The position numbers were made by a program, and so were the translations under genes. From the NCBI GenBank assembly GCA_002339015.1, contig DDJC01000020.1, forward strand, positions 1 through 64,000: a stretch of 64,000 nt of DNA. Reading direction: 5' to 3'. The notes under the pieces were generated by a model that was not told the DNA's origin, searched no databases, and saw nothing but the letters and a program-made list of their open reading frames with translations. Within the stretch, counting starts at the first letter, position 1, and every line of letters starts with the position of its first letter. This DNA comes from Burkholderiales bacterium UBA1834 (GTDB lineage Bacteria > Pseudomonadota > Gammaproteobacteria > Burkholderiales > Burkholderiaceae_C). This document shows positions 18,057-25,671 of the stretch, piece after piece.

Positions 18057-18881
18057 TCACTGGTTGTCGATGAGGAACTGCCTCATCGCGGTGACACAGG
18101 GGTCGTCAGCGGCCAGTGAACATCGCTCCTTGTTGTCGAGGATGTCGTCGGGCGGGGGAAGGGTGATCTGGGCCACCTCGTTGCCGGCATGGCGCAGCTT
18201 GTCGGCATAGGCGCGGCCTTCGTCGGCCAGCGGATCGCCCTCGGTGTGCACGATCAGCGTGGGCGGCAGGTTGCCCAGGCGGCTGGCGTGCAGCGGGCTG
18301 GCATAAGGGTGCAGGCGGTCGGCCGGATTGGGCAGGTACAGGCGGTAGCTGCGCTCCACGTCGCGCGCCAGCTTGCGGGTGGCGTCCTCGTCGGCGGCGC
18401 AGCGCATGGAGGGGCAGTGCAGGCTGGCGTCCAGCATTGGCGTGACCAGAATCTGGCCGGCCAGATCGGGCCCCTGGCGATCACGGCATACCAGGGCCGA
18501 CACGGCCGCCAGGTTGCCCCCTGCTTCCACCCCTCCGACGAACAGATGCGTGCCCTTCCAGCCCAGCTTGGTGCGTTGCCGCACCGCCTGGTTAAGCACC
18601 GCGTGGGCGTCCTCGACCGCGGCAGGGAAGGGGCGCTCGGGCGCCAGCGTGTAGCAGGGGGCCAGGATGTTGACCTCGCAGGCATCGGCCAGCACGCGCA
18701 GGCAGGGGTCGGACGCTTCGGTATCGTCCACCACGAAACCGCCCGGGTGGAAGAACACCACCAAGGTGTCGTTGGCCTTCTTGCGCGCTGCGCCCCTGAA
18801 CAGGCGCACGTGCACCTGGCCGGCATGGCCGGGCCAGTCGAACGACTCGTCGGCGCCGGAAGGTTCAGGAAGATCGGACAT
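18057..18881 (-). CDS. LlpE-like alpha/beta hydrolase with degenerate active site
   Basis: A 274-aa member of the hormone-sensitive-lipase branch of the alpha/beta hydrolases. The oxyanion motif appears as FHPGGF (normally HGGG). The nucleophile elbow, normally GDSAGG, reads GGVEAGGNLA, so the catalytic serine is a glutamate. The acid-residue loop HTEGDPLADEG is kept, but no histidine is found where the catalytic one should be (PPPDDIL). In Burkholderia the BpeEF-OprC and CeoAB-OpcM pumps carry a lipase-like gene, llpE, in this place, and this looks like its homolog. It is likely a non-catalytic protein. The ATG at 18881 is preferred over a TTG at 18890. Confidence 0.82.
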   Translation of the reverse strand: MSDLPEPSGADESFDWPGHAGQVHVRLFRGAARKKANDTLVVFFHPGGFVVDDTEASDPCLRVLADACEVNILAPCYTLAPERPFPAAVEDAHAVLNQAVRQRTKLGWKGTHLFVGGVEAGGNLAAVSALVCRDRQGPDLAGQILVTPMLDASLHCPSMRCAADEDATRKLARDVERSYRLYLPNPADRLHPYASPLHASRLGNLPPTLIVHTEGDPLADEGRAYADKLRHAGNEVAQITLPPPDDILDNKERCSLAADDPCVTAMRQFLIDNQ

Positions 18882-18919
18882 GGATGGCAAGGGCTGAGGG
18901 ATTCGAAGGCTGTGACTGT

Positions 18920-18940
18920 ATTGATTGCTGAATTGTCAAT
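18920..18940. promoter_or_regulatory. Candidate LysR-type binding site (ATTGA-N11-TCAAT)
   Basis: A perfect inverted repeat ATTGA / TCAAT with an 11-bp centre lies in the 100-bp gap between the divergent LysR gene and the efflux operon. It contains the T-N11-A pattern known for LysR regulators. The gap is AT-rich compared with its surroundings. Confidence 0.6.
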
Positions 18941-18981
18941 AAACTACCTTTAACGGAATTGACTGTTCAGGAATCCGAACA

Positions 18982-19890
18982 ATGGACAAGATCAAGGCAC
19001 TCGAAGCCTTCGTGGCGGTGGTCGATACAGGGGGGTTCACCCGAGCCGCCGAACTGCTCAATGCCCCCAAGGCCACCATGTCGACCCTGGTGCAGGAGCT
19101 GGAAACCCAACTCGGTGTCCGGTTGCTGCACCGCACCACGCGCAAGGTCACGGTCACCGCCGATGGTGCGGCCTATTACGAGCGCTGCCGCCGGATCCTG
19201 GATGACCTGCGCGAGGCCGATGAATCCGTATCGCCACGCCAGGGCCTGCCCAGCGGACGCCTGCGCGTGGACGTGCCCACCAGCATGGCCAGCTTCCTGA
19301 TGTTCACGGGCATGAGCGACTTCCTCAAGACCTACCCGGACATCAGCCTGGAGATGGGCTGCAGCGACCGGGTGGTCAACATGGTCACCGAAGGGGTGGA
19401 CTGCGTGATCCGGGTTGGCGATGTCAGCGATCCGACACTGGTGGCGCGCCGCATCGGCTCCATGCAGTTCAAGACCTGTGCAGCGCGCAGCTATGTGGAT
19501 GCCCATGGCGCGCCCACCCACCCCGACGAGTTGCGCAACCATCGGTGGGTCAATTACTTCATGCCCGGGCGCGTCGCGGCCACCTGGGACTTCGCCAAGG
19601 ATGGCCAGCGCATTGAACTGCAGCCGCAAGGCGGCCTGTCGGTCAACGACTCCAACGTGTACGAGGACGCGGTGCTGGCCGGCCTGGGCATCGGCCAGCT
19701 GCCCAGCTTCACCTTCGAATGCGCGTGCCGCGCTGGCGAGCTGGTGGCCGTGCTGGCGGACTGGACCACCGATCCACTGCCGGTGCACGTGCTCTTTCCA
19801 TCCAACCGGCACCTGTCGACCAAGGTGCAGGCCTTCGTGGAGTGGATGGCCGAGTTCTTCGAAAAAACACCCGGTTTGCGACGCGTCTAG
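18982..19890 (+). CDS. LysR-family regulator of the adjacent efflux operon
   Basis: A 302-aa LysR regulator. The winged HTH occupies residues 1-60 (GGFTRAAELLNAPKATMSTL, then LLHRTTRKVTVTADG); the rest is the two-lobe effector domain (SLEMGCSDRVVNMVTEGVDC). It is divergent from the llpE-like/MFP/RND/OMF operon, the arrangement of bpeT or ceoR with their pumps, so it is the likely activator. The inducer is not evident from sequence; salicylate-type compounds act in the Burkholderia ceo system. Confidence 0.9.
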   Translation: MDKIKALEAFVAVVDTGGFTRAAELLNAPKATMSTLVQELETQLGVRLLHRTTRKVTVTADGAAYYERCRRILDDLREADESVSPRQGLPSGRLRVDVPTSMASFLMFTGMSDFLKTYPDISLEMGCSDRVVNMVTEGVDCVIRVGDVSDPTLVARRIGSMQFKTCAARSYVDAHGAPTHPDELRNHRWVNYFMPGRVAATWDFAKDGQRIELQPQGGLSVNDSNVYEDAVLAGLGIGQLPSFTFECACRAGELVAVLADWTTDPLPVHVLFPSNRHLSTKVQAFVEWMAEFFEKTPGLRRV

Positions 19891-20019
19891 CGCCGTTCAG
19901 GCGGCCTGGGCGCCGCGCGCCACCGCGCACATGACAGTGTTGTTAAACCCGACAAAGCCCGACTGAATCTTTGGTCAAGGGCTCGACATGGCTTGGTTCG
20001 CCCTTCTAGAATGTACCAA

Positions 20020-20037
20020 TACAATAATAATATTGTA
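20020..20037. promoter_or_regulatory. AT-rich inverted repeat upstream of the MOSC gene
   Basis: TACAATA-ATAA-TATTGTA, a perfect 7-bp inverted repeat in a strikingly AT-rich patch (about 20010-20050), 108 bp before the MOSC gene. It could be an operator or overlap a promoter for the 20-25 kb cluster. No flanking regulator with a known matching site is recognised. Confidence 0.45.
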
Positions 20038-20144
20038 CTAATACATAAATGTTCCCGGATCACAAAACCGGGGAGGACCAGACCGAGAGCGGCTGTGCGG
20101 CAGAGGCCGAAAGACGGGCGCACCTCTAAAGCGAGGGGATCACG

Positions 20145-20846
20145 ATGGGCAGGTTGGGCAGGGTGGACACAGTGCTGACGGGCAGGGCCATGCCGTACAC
20201 GCGGCAGGGCACAGCCAGCGCGATCGCCAAGCAGGCTGTGCAGGGGCCGGCGTCGGTGGGCTTTCTGGGCCTGGAAGGCGACGAGCAGGCCGATCGGCGT
20301 TTCCATGGGGGGCCTGACAAGGCCTTGCACCACTACGCCTTCGATCACTACGAAGCGTGGCGAGGCGAGCTTGGGCGACAGCATCCGATGCTGGCGCGGC
20401 CGGGGGCTTTCGGCGAGAACCTCAGCTCGCACGGGATCACGGAATCCACCTTGTGCATGGGTGATCGGCTGCGCATCGGCTCCGTGCTGGTGGAAGTGTC
20501 CCAGGCGCGCCAGCCCTGCTGGAAGCTCAACGACCGCTTCGGCTGGGGCGGCATGGCGCGCAGGGTGCAGGACTCCATGCGCACTGGCTGGTACTACCGC
20601 GTGCTTGAGCCTGGCGTGCTGCAGGTGGGCGATGCCATCGATCTGGTGGACCGGCCACATCCGGCCTGGTCATTGGCTCGCCTGCTCGAACTGCTGTACG
20701 TGCGCACGCTGGATCTCGACCAGCTCGCGCTGGCCCTCGCCCTGCCGCTCACACCCTCTTGGCGCGCACTGGTCGAACGGCGCCTGGCTCGCGGCGAGGT
20801 CGAAGCCTGGGCACCACGATTCGATGGCCCCCAGACCACGGCTTGA
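20145..20846 (+). CDS. MOSC domain protein (YiiM-like)
   Basis: A 233-aa protein with the YiiM-type MOSC domain: GFLGLEGDEQADRRFHGGPD, HYAFDHYEAWR, FGENLSSHGITE, the molybdenum-cofactor cysteine in ARQPCWKLNDRFG, and TGWYYRVLEPG. E. coli YiiM and the related YcbX reduce N-hydroxylated bases using Mo cofactor. A C-terminal extension (LLYVRTLDLDQLALALAL) matches the 3-alpha domain of this group. GAGGGG precedes the ATG. The gene opens a same-strand cluster containing an AurF-like amine N-oxygenase, so it may act on an N-hydroxylated product or detoxify it; this link is inferred. Confidence 0.87.
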   Translation: MGRLGRVDTVLTGRAMPYTRQGTASAIAKQAVQGPASVGFLGLEGDEQADRRFHGGPDKALHHYAFDHYEAWRGELGRQHPMLARPGAFGENLSSHGITESTLCMGDRLRIGSVLVEVSQARQPCWKLNDRFGWGGMARRVQDSMRTGWYYRVLEPGVLQVGDAIDLVDRPHPAWSLARLLELLYVRTLDLDQLALALALPLTPSWRALVERRLARGEVEAWAPRFDGPQTTA

Positions 20847-20870
20847 ACAACCCTTCAGGAGACCCCTCCA

Positions 20871-21101
20871 ATGCAGCAATACCGATTCATCGTGTGGCGG
20901 CACGACCGTCTTTGGTGCCGGATCGATGTCGAATCGCCCTGGGCGCCGGAGGTCGCGCAGGACGTGGTCCAGCGCTTCCCGGCCAGCGAGGGCTACCGCA
21001 TCGACAGCTTCGTGGCGACCCAGGAGCGTCGCATCGTCGAGAGCGGCCCGGATGGCATGAGATTGCTCTCGCGTGAACCCCTCTACCAGGCAGCGACATG
21101 A
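20871..21101 (+). CDS. Hypothetical 76-aa protein of the N-oxygenase cluster
   Basis: Small soluble protein, unrecognised. It starts MQQYRFIVWRHDRLWCRIDV, rich in Trp, Tyr and Arg, followed by a charged helix-strand section (GYRIDSFVATQERRIVE). A good ribosome site (AGGAG) precedes it, and its stop overlaps the next start by four bases (ATGA), so it is translationally coupled to the aminotransferase. This position argues it is real and works with the enzyme. Confidence 0.7.
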   Translation: MQQYRFIVWRHDRLWCRIDVESPWAPEVAQDVVQRFPASEGYRIDSFVATQERRIVESGPDGMRLLSREPLYQAAT

Positions 21102-22306
21102 GCAGCGAGGCCCCGGTGGCGCTCCCCCATCTGATGAACACCTACGCACGGTCGCCTGTCTCCTTCGTGCGGGGGCAGGGCAGCCGGCTGTGGGACGCTG
21201 CCGGCCGCGAGTACCTTGACGCCACGGCCGGCGTGGCCGTGGCGGGGTTGGGGCATGCGCATCCTGCCGTGGCCGAGGTGCTGGCCGAGCAGGCGCATCT
21301 GCTGGTGCACACGTCCAACTTGTGGGGCATCGAATGGCAGGCGCGATTGGGCGAACGCCTGGCTCGACTGTCTGGCCTGGAGCGCGCCTTCTTCTGCAAC
21401 TCCGGTTGCGAGGCCAACGAGGCGGCGATCAAGCTGGCGCGTCTGCACGGGCACCGCCAGGGCATCGAGCGGCCACTGATCGTGGTGATGGAAGGCGCGT
21501 TCCATGGCCGCACCCTGGCCACACTGTCGGCCAGCGACAGCCCCAAGGCGCAGGCGGGCTTCGGGCCACTGGTGGAGGGCTTCGTGCGCGTGCCGTTTGG
21601 CGATGCGGCCGCCGTGCGTGCCCTGGCGCGGCGACAGCCTGGCATCGTGGCGGTCCTGCTCGAGCCGGTGCAGGGTGAAAGCGGCGTCCGCCTGGCGCCG
21701 CCCGGTTATCTGCGGCAGTTGCGGGATGTGTGCGATGAAGAGGGCTGGCTGCTCATGCTCGACGAGGTACAGACCGGCCTGGGCCGCACCGGCCACTGGT
21801 TCGCCTTCCAGCCCAGCGGCATCCGCCCCGACGTGATGACCCTGGCCAAAGCCCTGGGCAATGGCGTGCCCATCGGCGCCTGCCTGGCTGGCGCGCGCGC
21901 CTCGCAACTGTTCGGGCCTGGACAGCACGGTTCGACCTTCGGTGGCAACCCGCTGGCCTGCCGGGCGGCCTGCACCGTGCTCGACACCATCGAAGGCGCG
22001 AGCCTGCCCCGGCGTGCGGCCGAACTGGGCCTGCGGCTGCTGCACCAGCTCGACGCCGGCCTTGCGGGGCACCACGATGTGCTGGACATCCGGGGCAGCG
22101 GCCTCATGGTGGGCATCGAGCTGGCGTGGCCCTGCGGCCACCTGGTGCTACGGGCCCTGCATGAGCAAGCCTTGCTGATCAACGTGACCCGCGACACCAC
22201 CGTGCGCCTGCTGCCACCCCTGACCAGTTCCATCGACGACATCGATCGGACCGCCGAGGCGGTTGTGCGGCTTGTGCGCACATCGCAGGCACGCCAGGTC
22301 GCGTAG
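21098..22306 (+). CDS. Class III PLP aminotransferase (acetylornithine aminotransferase-like)
   Basis: A 402-aa fold-type I aminotransferase of the ArgD group. Family marks are NSGCEANEAAIKLAR, EGAFHGRTLATL, EPVQGESGV, DEVQTGLGRTG and the PLP lysine in LAKALGNGVPIGA (Lys251). The closing segment NVTRDTTVRLLPPLT is the ArgD C-terminus. It could be the chromosomal argD, but its coupling to a 76-aa protein and position before an AurF-like oxygenase suggest a cluster-specific amine or amino-acid step. Class III aminotransferases also accompany AurF-like enzymes in other amine-oxidation clusters. Which role applies cannot be told from sequence. Confidence 0.88.
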   Translation: MSSEAPVALPHLMNTYARSPVSFVRGQGSRLWDAAGREYLDATAGVAVAGLGHAHPAVAEVLAEQAHLLVHTSNLWGIEWQARLGERLARLSGLERAFFCNSGCEANEAAIKLARLHGHRQGIERPLIVVMEGAFHGRTLATLSASDSPKAQAGFGPLVEGFVRVPFGDAAAVRALARRQPGIVAVLLEPVQGESGVRLAPPGYLRQLRDVCDEEGWLLMLDEVQTGLGRTGHWFAFQPSGIRPDVMTLAKALGNGVPIGACLAGARASQLFGPGQHGSTFGGNPLACRAACTVLDTIEGASLPRRAAELGLRLLHQLDAGLAGHHDVLDIRGSGLMVGIELAWPCGHLVLRALHEQALLINVTRDTTVRLLPPLTSSIDDIDRTAEAVVRLVRTSQARQVA

Positions 22307-22331
22307 ACCTTCCATTCAAAAGGAGCAGACG

Positions 22332-22352
22332 ATGCTTGAACGACCTCGTTGA
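22332..22352 (+). CDS. Possible leader peptide of six residues (MLERPR)
   Basis: A strong ribosome site (AAAAGGAG) precedes ATG-CTT-GAA-CGA-CCT-CGT-TGA by seven bases. The aminotransferase stop lies 26 bp before and the AurF-like start 68 bp after. It may be a leader peptide (two Arg codons) or the remnant of a lost gene. A ribosome site this good before so short a frame is why it is listed. Confidence 0.3.
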   Translation: MLERPR

Positions 22353-22419
22353 ACCCTGAGGGCTTGGCCTTGCCCCGCAGGCAGCCAAAACACACACCAT
22401 AAACGACGGAGAAAACACC

Positions 22420-23427
22420 ATGCAAGCAGCTGAGGCAGTGATCGAACAACATCCCGGACAGCCCCTCCTTCATTCCCTGGCGGGTACGCCGCATGCGCCG
22501 AGCCGGTCCGTGGACCTTCTCAACCGCATCGCACGCAGTTGGAGCCACCGCGCCCAGGTCAAGAAGAATGAGCCCGACACCTTGATCGACGCAGGCACCG
22601 ACCTGCCCGAGTTCCTGGAAAACCTGTTGCCGTTCCACGAGCACCCACGCTACCAGGCGCTGGACACGGACACCAAGATGCGCATCCTGTCGTGCGGCTG
22701 GATCATCTACAACGAGAAAACCGTGGCCATCGAGCTCGACATCGTCAGCCCGGTCTGCCAGGACATCCTCTACGACAACGTGCCCGGGCTCGACAACGAG
22801 CTGTCCAAGGAGATCGTCTGCGAGACCCTGGTGGACGAGGCCTACCACCTGCTGCTGGTCAAGAACGCCAACCGCATCACGCGGCAGCGGCGGCAGCTCG
22901 AGCACATCCGCATCCCGCAGTTCGCGCTGGTTCGCCAGATGCGCGAGGAGCAAGAGCGCCACATGCCCTCGTGGGCCGGTCTGCTCGTGCGCCTGAGCAC
23001 GGCGGTCGTCTCCGAGATCTTCATCAGCGACTACCTGCACCAGCTCTCGGAAGAGACGTCGATCCAGCCGCTCAACCGTGCCACAGTAGCCGCGCACCGC
23101 CATGACGAACTGGCGCATTCGAAGATCTTTTCCGAGCTGACGCGCAATTTCTACCATGCGCTGGGCAGCACCCAGAAGGGCTTCTTCGCCTCGATGCTGC
23201 CCAAGTCGATCTACTGGTTCGCCGACCAGGAGCTCGACCTGTGGCTGGACGTGCTGCAGCAGCTGGGGGTGCCCGGCGCCCAGGCCATGGTCGAAGAATG
23301 CCGCGAACTCAACCGTGTGGCGCTCGACCGGCTGGATTACTCCGGCGTGGTCAAGCTGGCGTCGGATGTGGGCATCCTGGATTCTGCCGAGGGCCATGCG
23401 GCTTTCCGCAATGCCAGGCTGATCTGA
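22420..23427 (+). CDS. AurF-like diiron amine N-oxygenase
   Basis: A 335-aa protein of the AurF family (PF11583), diiron enzymes that oxidise amines to hydroxylamines or nitro groups. All seven metal ligands can be placed with AurF-like spacing: Glu105 (AIELDIV), Glu140 and His143 (VDEAYHLLL), Glu199 (VVSEIFISDYL), and His226, Glu230, His233 (AAHRHDELAHSKIF). The substrate is unknown. GGAG lies nine bases before the ATG. Neighbours are a class III aminotransferase upstream and a glutamine amidotransferase downstream, with a MOSC protein four genes earlier. An NRPS or PKS, which usually accompanies such enzymes, is absent here. Confidence 0.88.
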   Translation: MQAAEAVIEQHPGQPLLHSLAGTPHAPSRSVDLLNRIARSWSHRAQVKKNEPDTLIDAGTDLPEFLENLLPFHEHPRYQALDTDTKMRILSCGWIIYNEKTVAIELDIVSPVCQDILYDNVPGLDNELSKEIVCETLVDEAYHLLLVKNANRITRQRRQLEHIRIPQFALVRQMREEQERHMPSWAGLLVRLSTAVVSEIFISDYLHQLSEETSIQPLNRATVAAHRHDELAHSKIFSELTRNFYHALGSTQKGFFASMLPKSIYWFADQELDLWLDVLQQLGVPGAQAMVEECRELNRVALDRLDYSGVVKLASDVGILDSAEGHAAFRNARLI

Positions 23428-23433
23428 TGTGGT

Positions 23434-23457
23434 GGGGCCGGCATCCCCGCCGGCCCC
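23434..23457 (+). terminator. Strong hairpin between N-oxygenase and amidotransferase genes
   Basis: Perfect 9-bp GC stem GGGGCCGGC / GCCGGCCCC with a six-base loop, followed by GGTTTGG and a T5 run at 23472-23476. The T-run is displaced, so it may be a partial terminator that lowers expression of the downstream gene rather than a full stop. Confidence 0.5.
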
Positions 23458-23489
23458 GGTTTGGTATTTGCTTTTTGAGGACCGTTTCA

Positions 23490-24221
23490 ATGACTGCACA
23501 GACTTCATCCCGCCTGCTGGAAGGCAAGAACGTGGTGGTTGTCCAGCACCTGGCCTTCGAGGACCTGGGCTCGTTCGCTTCCCTGCTGGATCTGCTGGGC
23601 GCGCATGTCCACTACCGGCAGGCGGGCGTGGACATCCTGGACCGTGACATCGCCACAGCCGACCTGCTGATCGTGCTGGGCGGGCCGATCGGCGTCTACG
23701 AAGACCAGGCCTATCCTTTCCTGACCGACGAATTGGTTGCGCTCAGAGGGCGCCTGCAGCGGGACGCGCCTACGTTGGGCATTTGTCTGGGCGCCCAGCT
23801 GATCGCGAAGGCCCTGGATGCGCATGTCTACCCAGGTGCCCACAAGGAGATTGGCTGGAGCGAGCTGACCCTGACCGGTCCCGGTGTGCAGTCGCCACTG
23901 CGGCAACTGGCCCACACACCGGTGCTGCACTGGCATGGCGACACCTTCGAACTGCCTGCTGGCGCAGCCCTGCTGGCCTCGACGGATCTTTACCCGAACC
24001 AGGCGTTCTCGGTGGGCAGCAATGTGCTGGCACTGCAGTTCCACCCGGAAGCGGAAACCGCCCGCTTCGAACGCTGGCTGATCGGCCATACCTGTGAGCT
24101 GGGCAAGGCGGGCATCGACATCCCTGCGCTGCGGGCCGACAACCTGCGCCATGGCCGTGCCCTGGAGCAGGCCGGCAAGCGCATGCTGTCCGACTGGCTG
24201 GACGGCGTGCGCTGGCAATGA
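23490..24221 (+). CDS. Class I glutamine amidotransferase domain protein
   Basis: A 243-aa stand-alone GATase1 of the GuaA-like subgroup. The nucleophile elbow is LGICLGAQLIAKAL with the catalytic cysteine, and the His-Glu pair is LALQFHPEAE. The oxyanion-side motif LGGPIGVYEDQAYPFL is typical. The start at 23490 has TTGAGGA upstream; the longer frame from 23241 overlaps the N-oxygenase gene and is a shadow. Its place after the N-oxygenase suggests it hydrolyses or transfers an amide or gamma-glutamyl group in the same pathway, which is inference. Confidence 0.85.
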   Translation: MTAQTSSRLLEGKNVVVVQHLAFEDLGSFASLLDLLGAHVHYRQAGVDILDRDIATADLLIVLGGPIGVYEDQAYPFLTDELVALRGRLQRDAPTLGICLGAQLIAKALDAHVYPGAHKEIGWSELTLTGPGVQSPLRQLAHTPVLHWHGDTFELPAGAALLASTDLYPNQAFSVGSNVLALQFHPEAETARFERWLIGHTCELGKAGIDIPALRADNLRHGRALEQAGKRMLSDWLDGVRWQ

Positions 24222-24258
24222 GGGCGCCGTCGCCCGCCTGGCCCACAATGGGGGCCCT

Positions 24259-25563
24259 ATGAGCGCCTTGCACATCGTCGGCAGCAATTCGGTGGAGATC
24301 GCCGAACAGTTCGTGGCCGCCATCCGTTCCGGTGCGATGGTGGCCGGCGAAGCCTTGCCCACCGTGCGCCAGCTGGCGCAACAGCTGGGGGTCAACCCCA
24401 ACACCGTGGCCTCGGCCTATGCACGGCTGCGGGACGCGGGATTGGTCATCTCCGACGGGCGGCGCGGCACGCGTGTGGCCGAACCGCCCTCGCGCATCGA
24501 GACAGGTGCCCAGGTGCCCGACGGCCTGATCGACCTGGCGCAGGGCAATGTGGATGCGGCCCTGCTGCCTTGCCCGCAGCCCGACTGGCTGTCAACGCAC
24601 ACCCGGCCCATGACGGGCTATGACGCCGACAGCGACGAACCTGAACTGCTCCATATGGGTCGCCAGTGGATGGACTCCCAGGGCGTGCCGTCACCTTGCC
24701 TGGGCGTGTTCTCCGGCGCGCTCGATGCGATCGAGCGCGCCTTGCGCGTGCATGCTTCGCCGGGCTCGCGCGCATGGGTCGAAGACCCGTGCTGGCCACC
24801 CATGCTGGCGTTGCTGGCCCATCTGCGGCTCAAGGCCATGCCGCTGCTGGTGGACGCCCAAGGCTGCGTGCTGCCCCCCGATGAGGACAAGGCCTCGGCC
24901 GTGATCCTGACGCCTCGGGCGCACAACCCGACGGGGGTGTCCATGTCGCCTCAGCGCGCGGCTGCATGGAGCACCTTCCTGGCTGGCCGCCCCGATTGCA
25001 TGCTGGTGCTCGACGATCACTGGGGCCCGATGGCCCGGCCCGACGGCGGCGCCAGCCTGCCGCATGCCACGCTCCAGGTGTATGTGCTGTCGCTCAGCAA
25101 GTTCCTGGGGCCTGACCTGCGCATCGCGCTGGCGGCTGGCGGCCCGCAGCCCCTCAGGGGCATGCAGGAGCAGCAGACGCTGGGCCCGCGCTGGGTAAGC
25201 CTGCTGCTGCAGCGCCTGGCCGTGAGCCTGTGGCGCCAGGCCCAGGCCGATGGCCTGATCGAGCGCGCCGGCCGCGACTATGCCCGCCGGCGTGACGAGC
25301 TGGCCATGGCCTTGAAGGCTCGAGGCTTGAGCGGGTTGCCGGCGCACGATGGCCTGCACCTGTGGATCCCCGTGGCCGATGAGGCGGCGGTGGTGCAGGG
25401 CCTGGCGGCCAAGGGCTGGGCCGTGCAGCCAGGCCGTGCGTTCCGCTTGCGCAGTGCGCCGGCCATCCGCATCAGCGTGGGCAACTTGGGGCGCGGACAG
25501 GCCGAGGCCCTGGCCGACGACCTGGTGATGTCGATGCGCGGCATCGGCCGAATCAGCGTCTGA
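24259..25563 (+). CDS. MocR-type PLP-dependent transcriptional regulator
   Basis: A 434-aa fusion of a GntR winged helix (residues about 8-72: PTVRQLAQQLGVNPNTVASA) and a fold-type I aminotransferase domain. The PLP lysine is in VLSLSKFLGPDLR (Lys281), and the pocket motif TPRAHNPTGVSMS is kept. Such proteins sense PLP or an amino-compound and control nearby genes; PtsJ is a similar example. It lies 37 bp after the amidotransferase, at the end of the 20-25.6 kb cluster, and is the best candidate for its regulator. Confidence 0.9.
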   Translation: MSALHIVGSNSVEIAEQFVAAIRSGAMVAGEALPTVRQLAQQLGVNPNTVASAYARLRDAGLVISDGRRGTRVAEPPSRIETGAQVPDGLIDLAQGNVDAALLPCPQPDWLSTHTRPMTGYDADSDEPELLHMGRQWMDSQGVPSPCLGVFSGALDAIERALRVHASPGSRAWVEDPCWPPMLALLAHLRLKAMPLLVDAQGCVLPPDEDKASAVILTPRAHNPTGVSMSPQRAAAWSTFLAGRPDCMLVLDDHWGPMARPDGGASLPHATLQVYVLSLSKFLGPDLRIALAAGGPQPLRGMQEQQTLGPRWVSLLLQRLAVSLWRQAQADGLIERAGRDYARRRDELAMALKARGLSGLPAHDGLHLWIPVADEAAVVQGLAAKGWAVQPGRAFRLRSAPAIRISVGNLGRGQAEALADDLVMSMRGIGRISV

Positions 25564-25604
25564 ATTCTCACGCCATCTCCGCTGGGATTGTTATAGTGAA
25601 AGGA

Positions 25605-25628
25605 GGCGGCGTCAGATCTGTCGCCGCC
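25605..25628 (+). other. Leader hairpin before alaC
   Basis: GGCGGCG-N10-CGCCGCC perfect 7-bp stem in the 108-bp gap, just after a possible -10 box (TATAGT, about 25592). It is followed by no T-run. It may be a stabilising 5'UTR stem rather than a terminator. Confidence 0.35.
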
Positions 25629-25671
25629 GCGTCGCTCGGACGGTTCCGGGCGCTTACGTGATTGGAAATAC

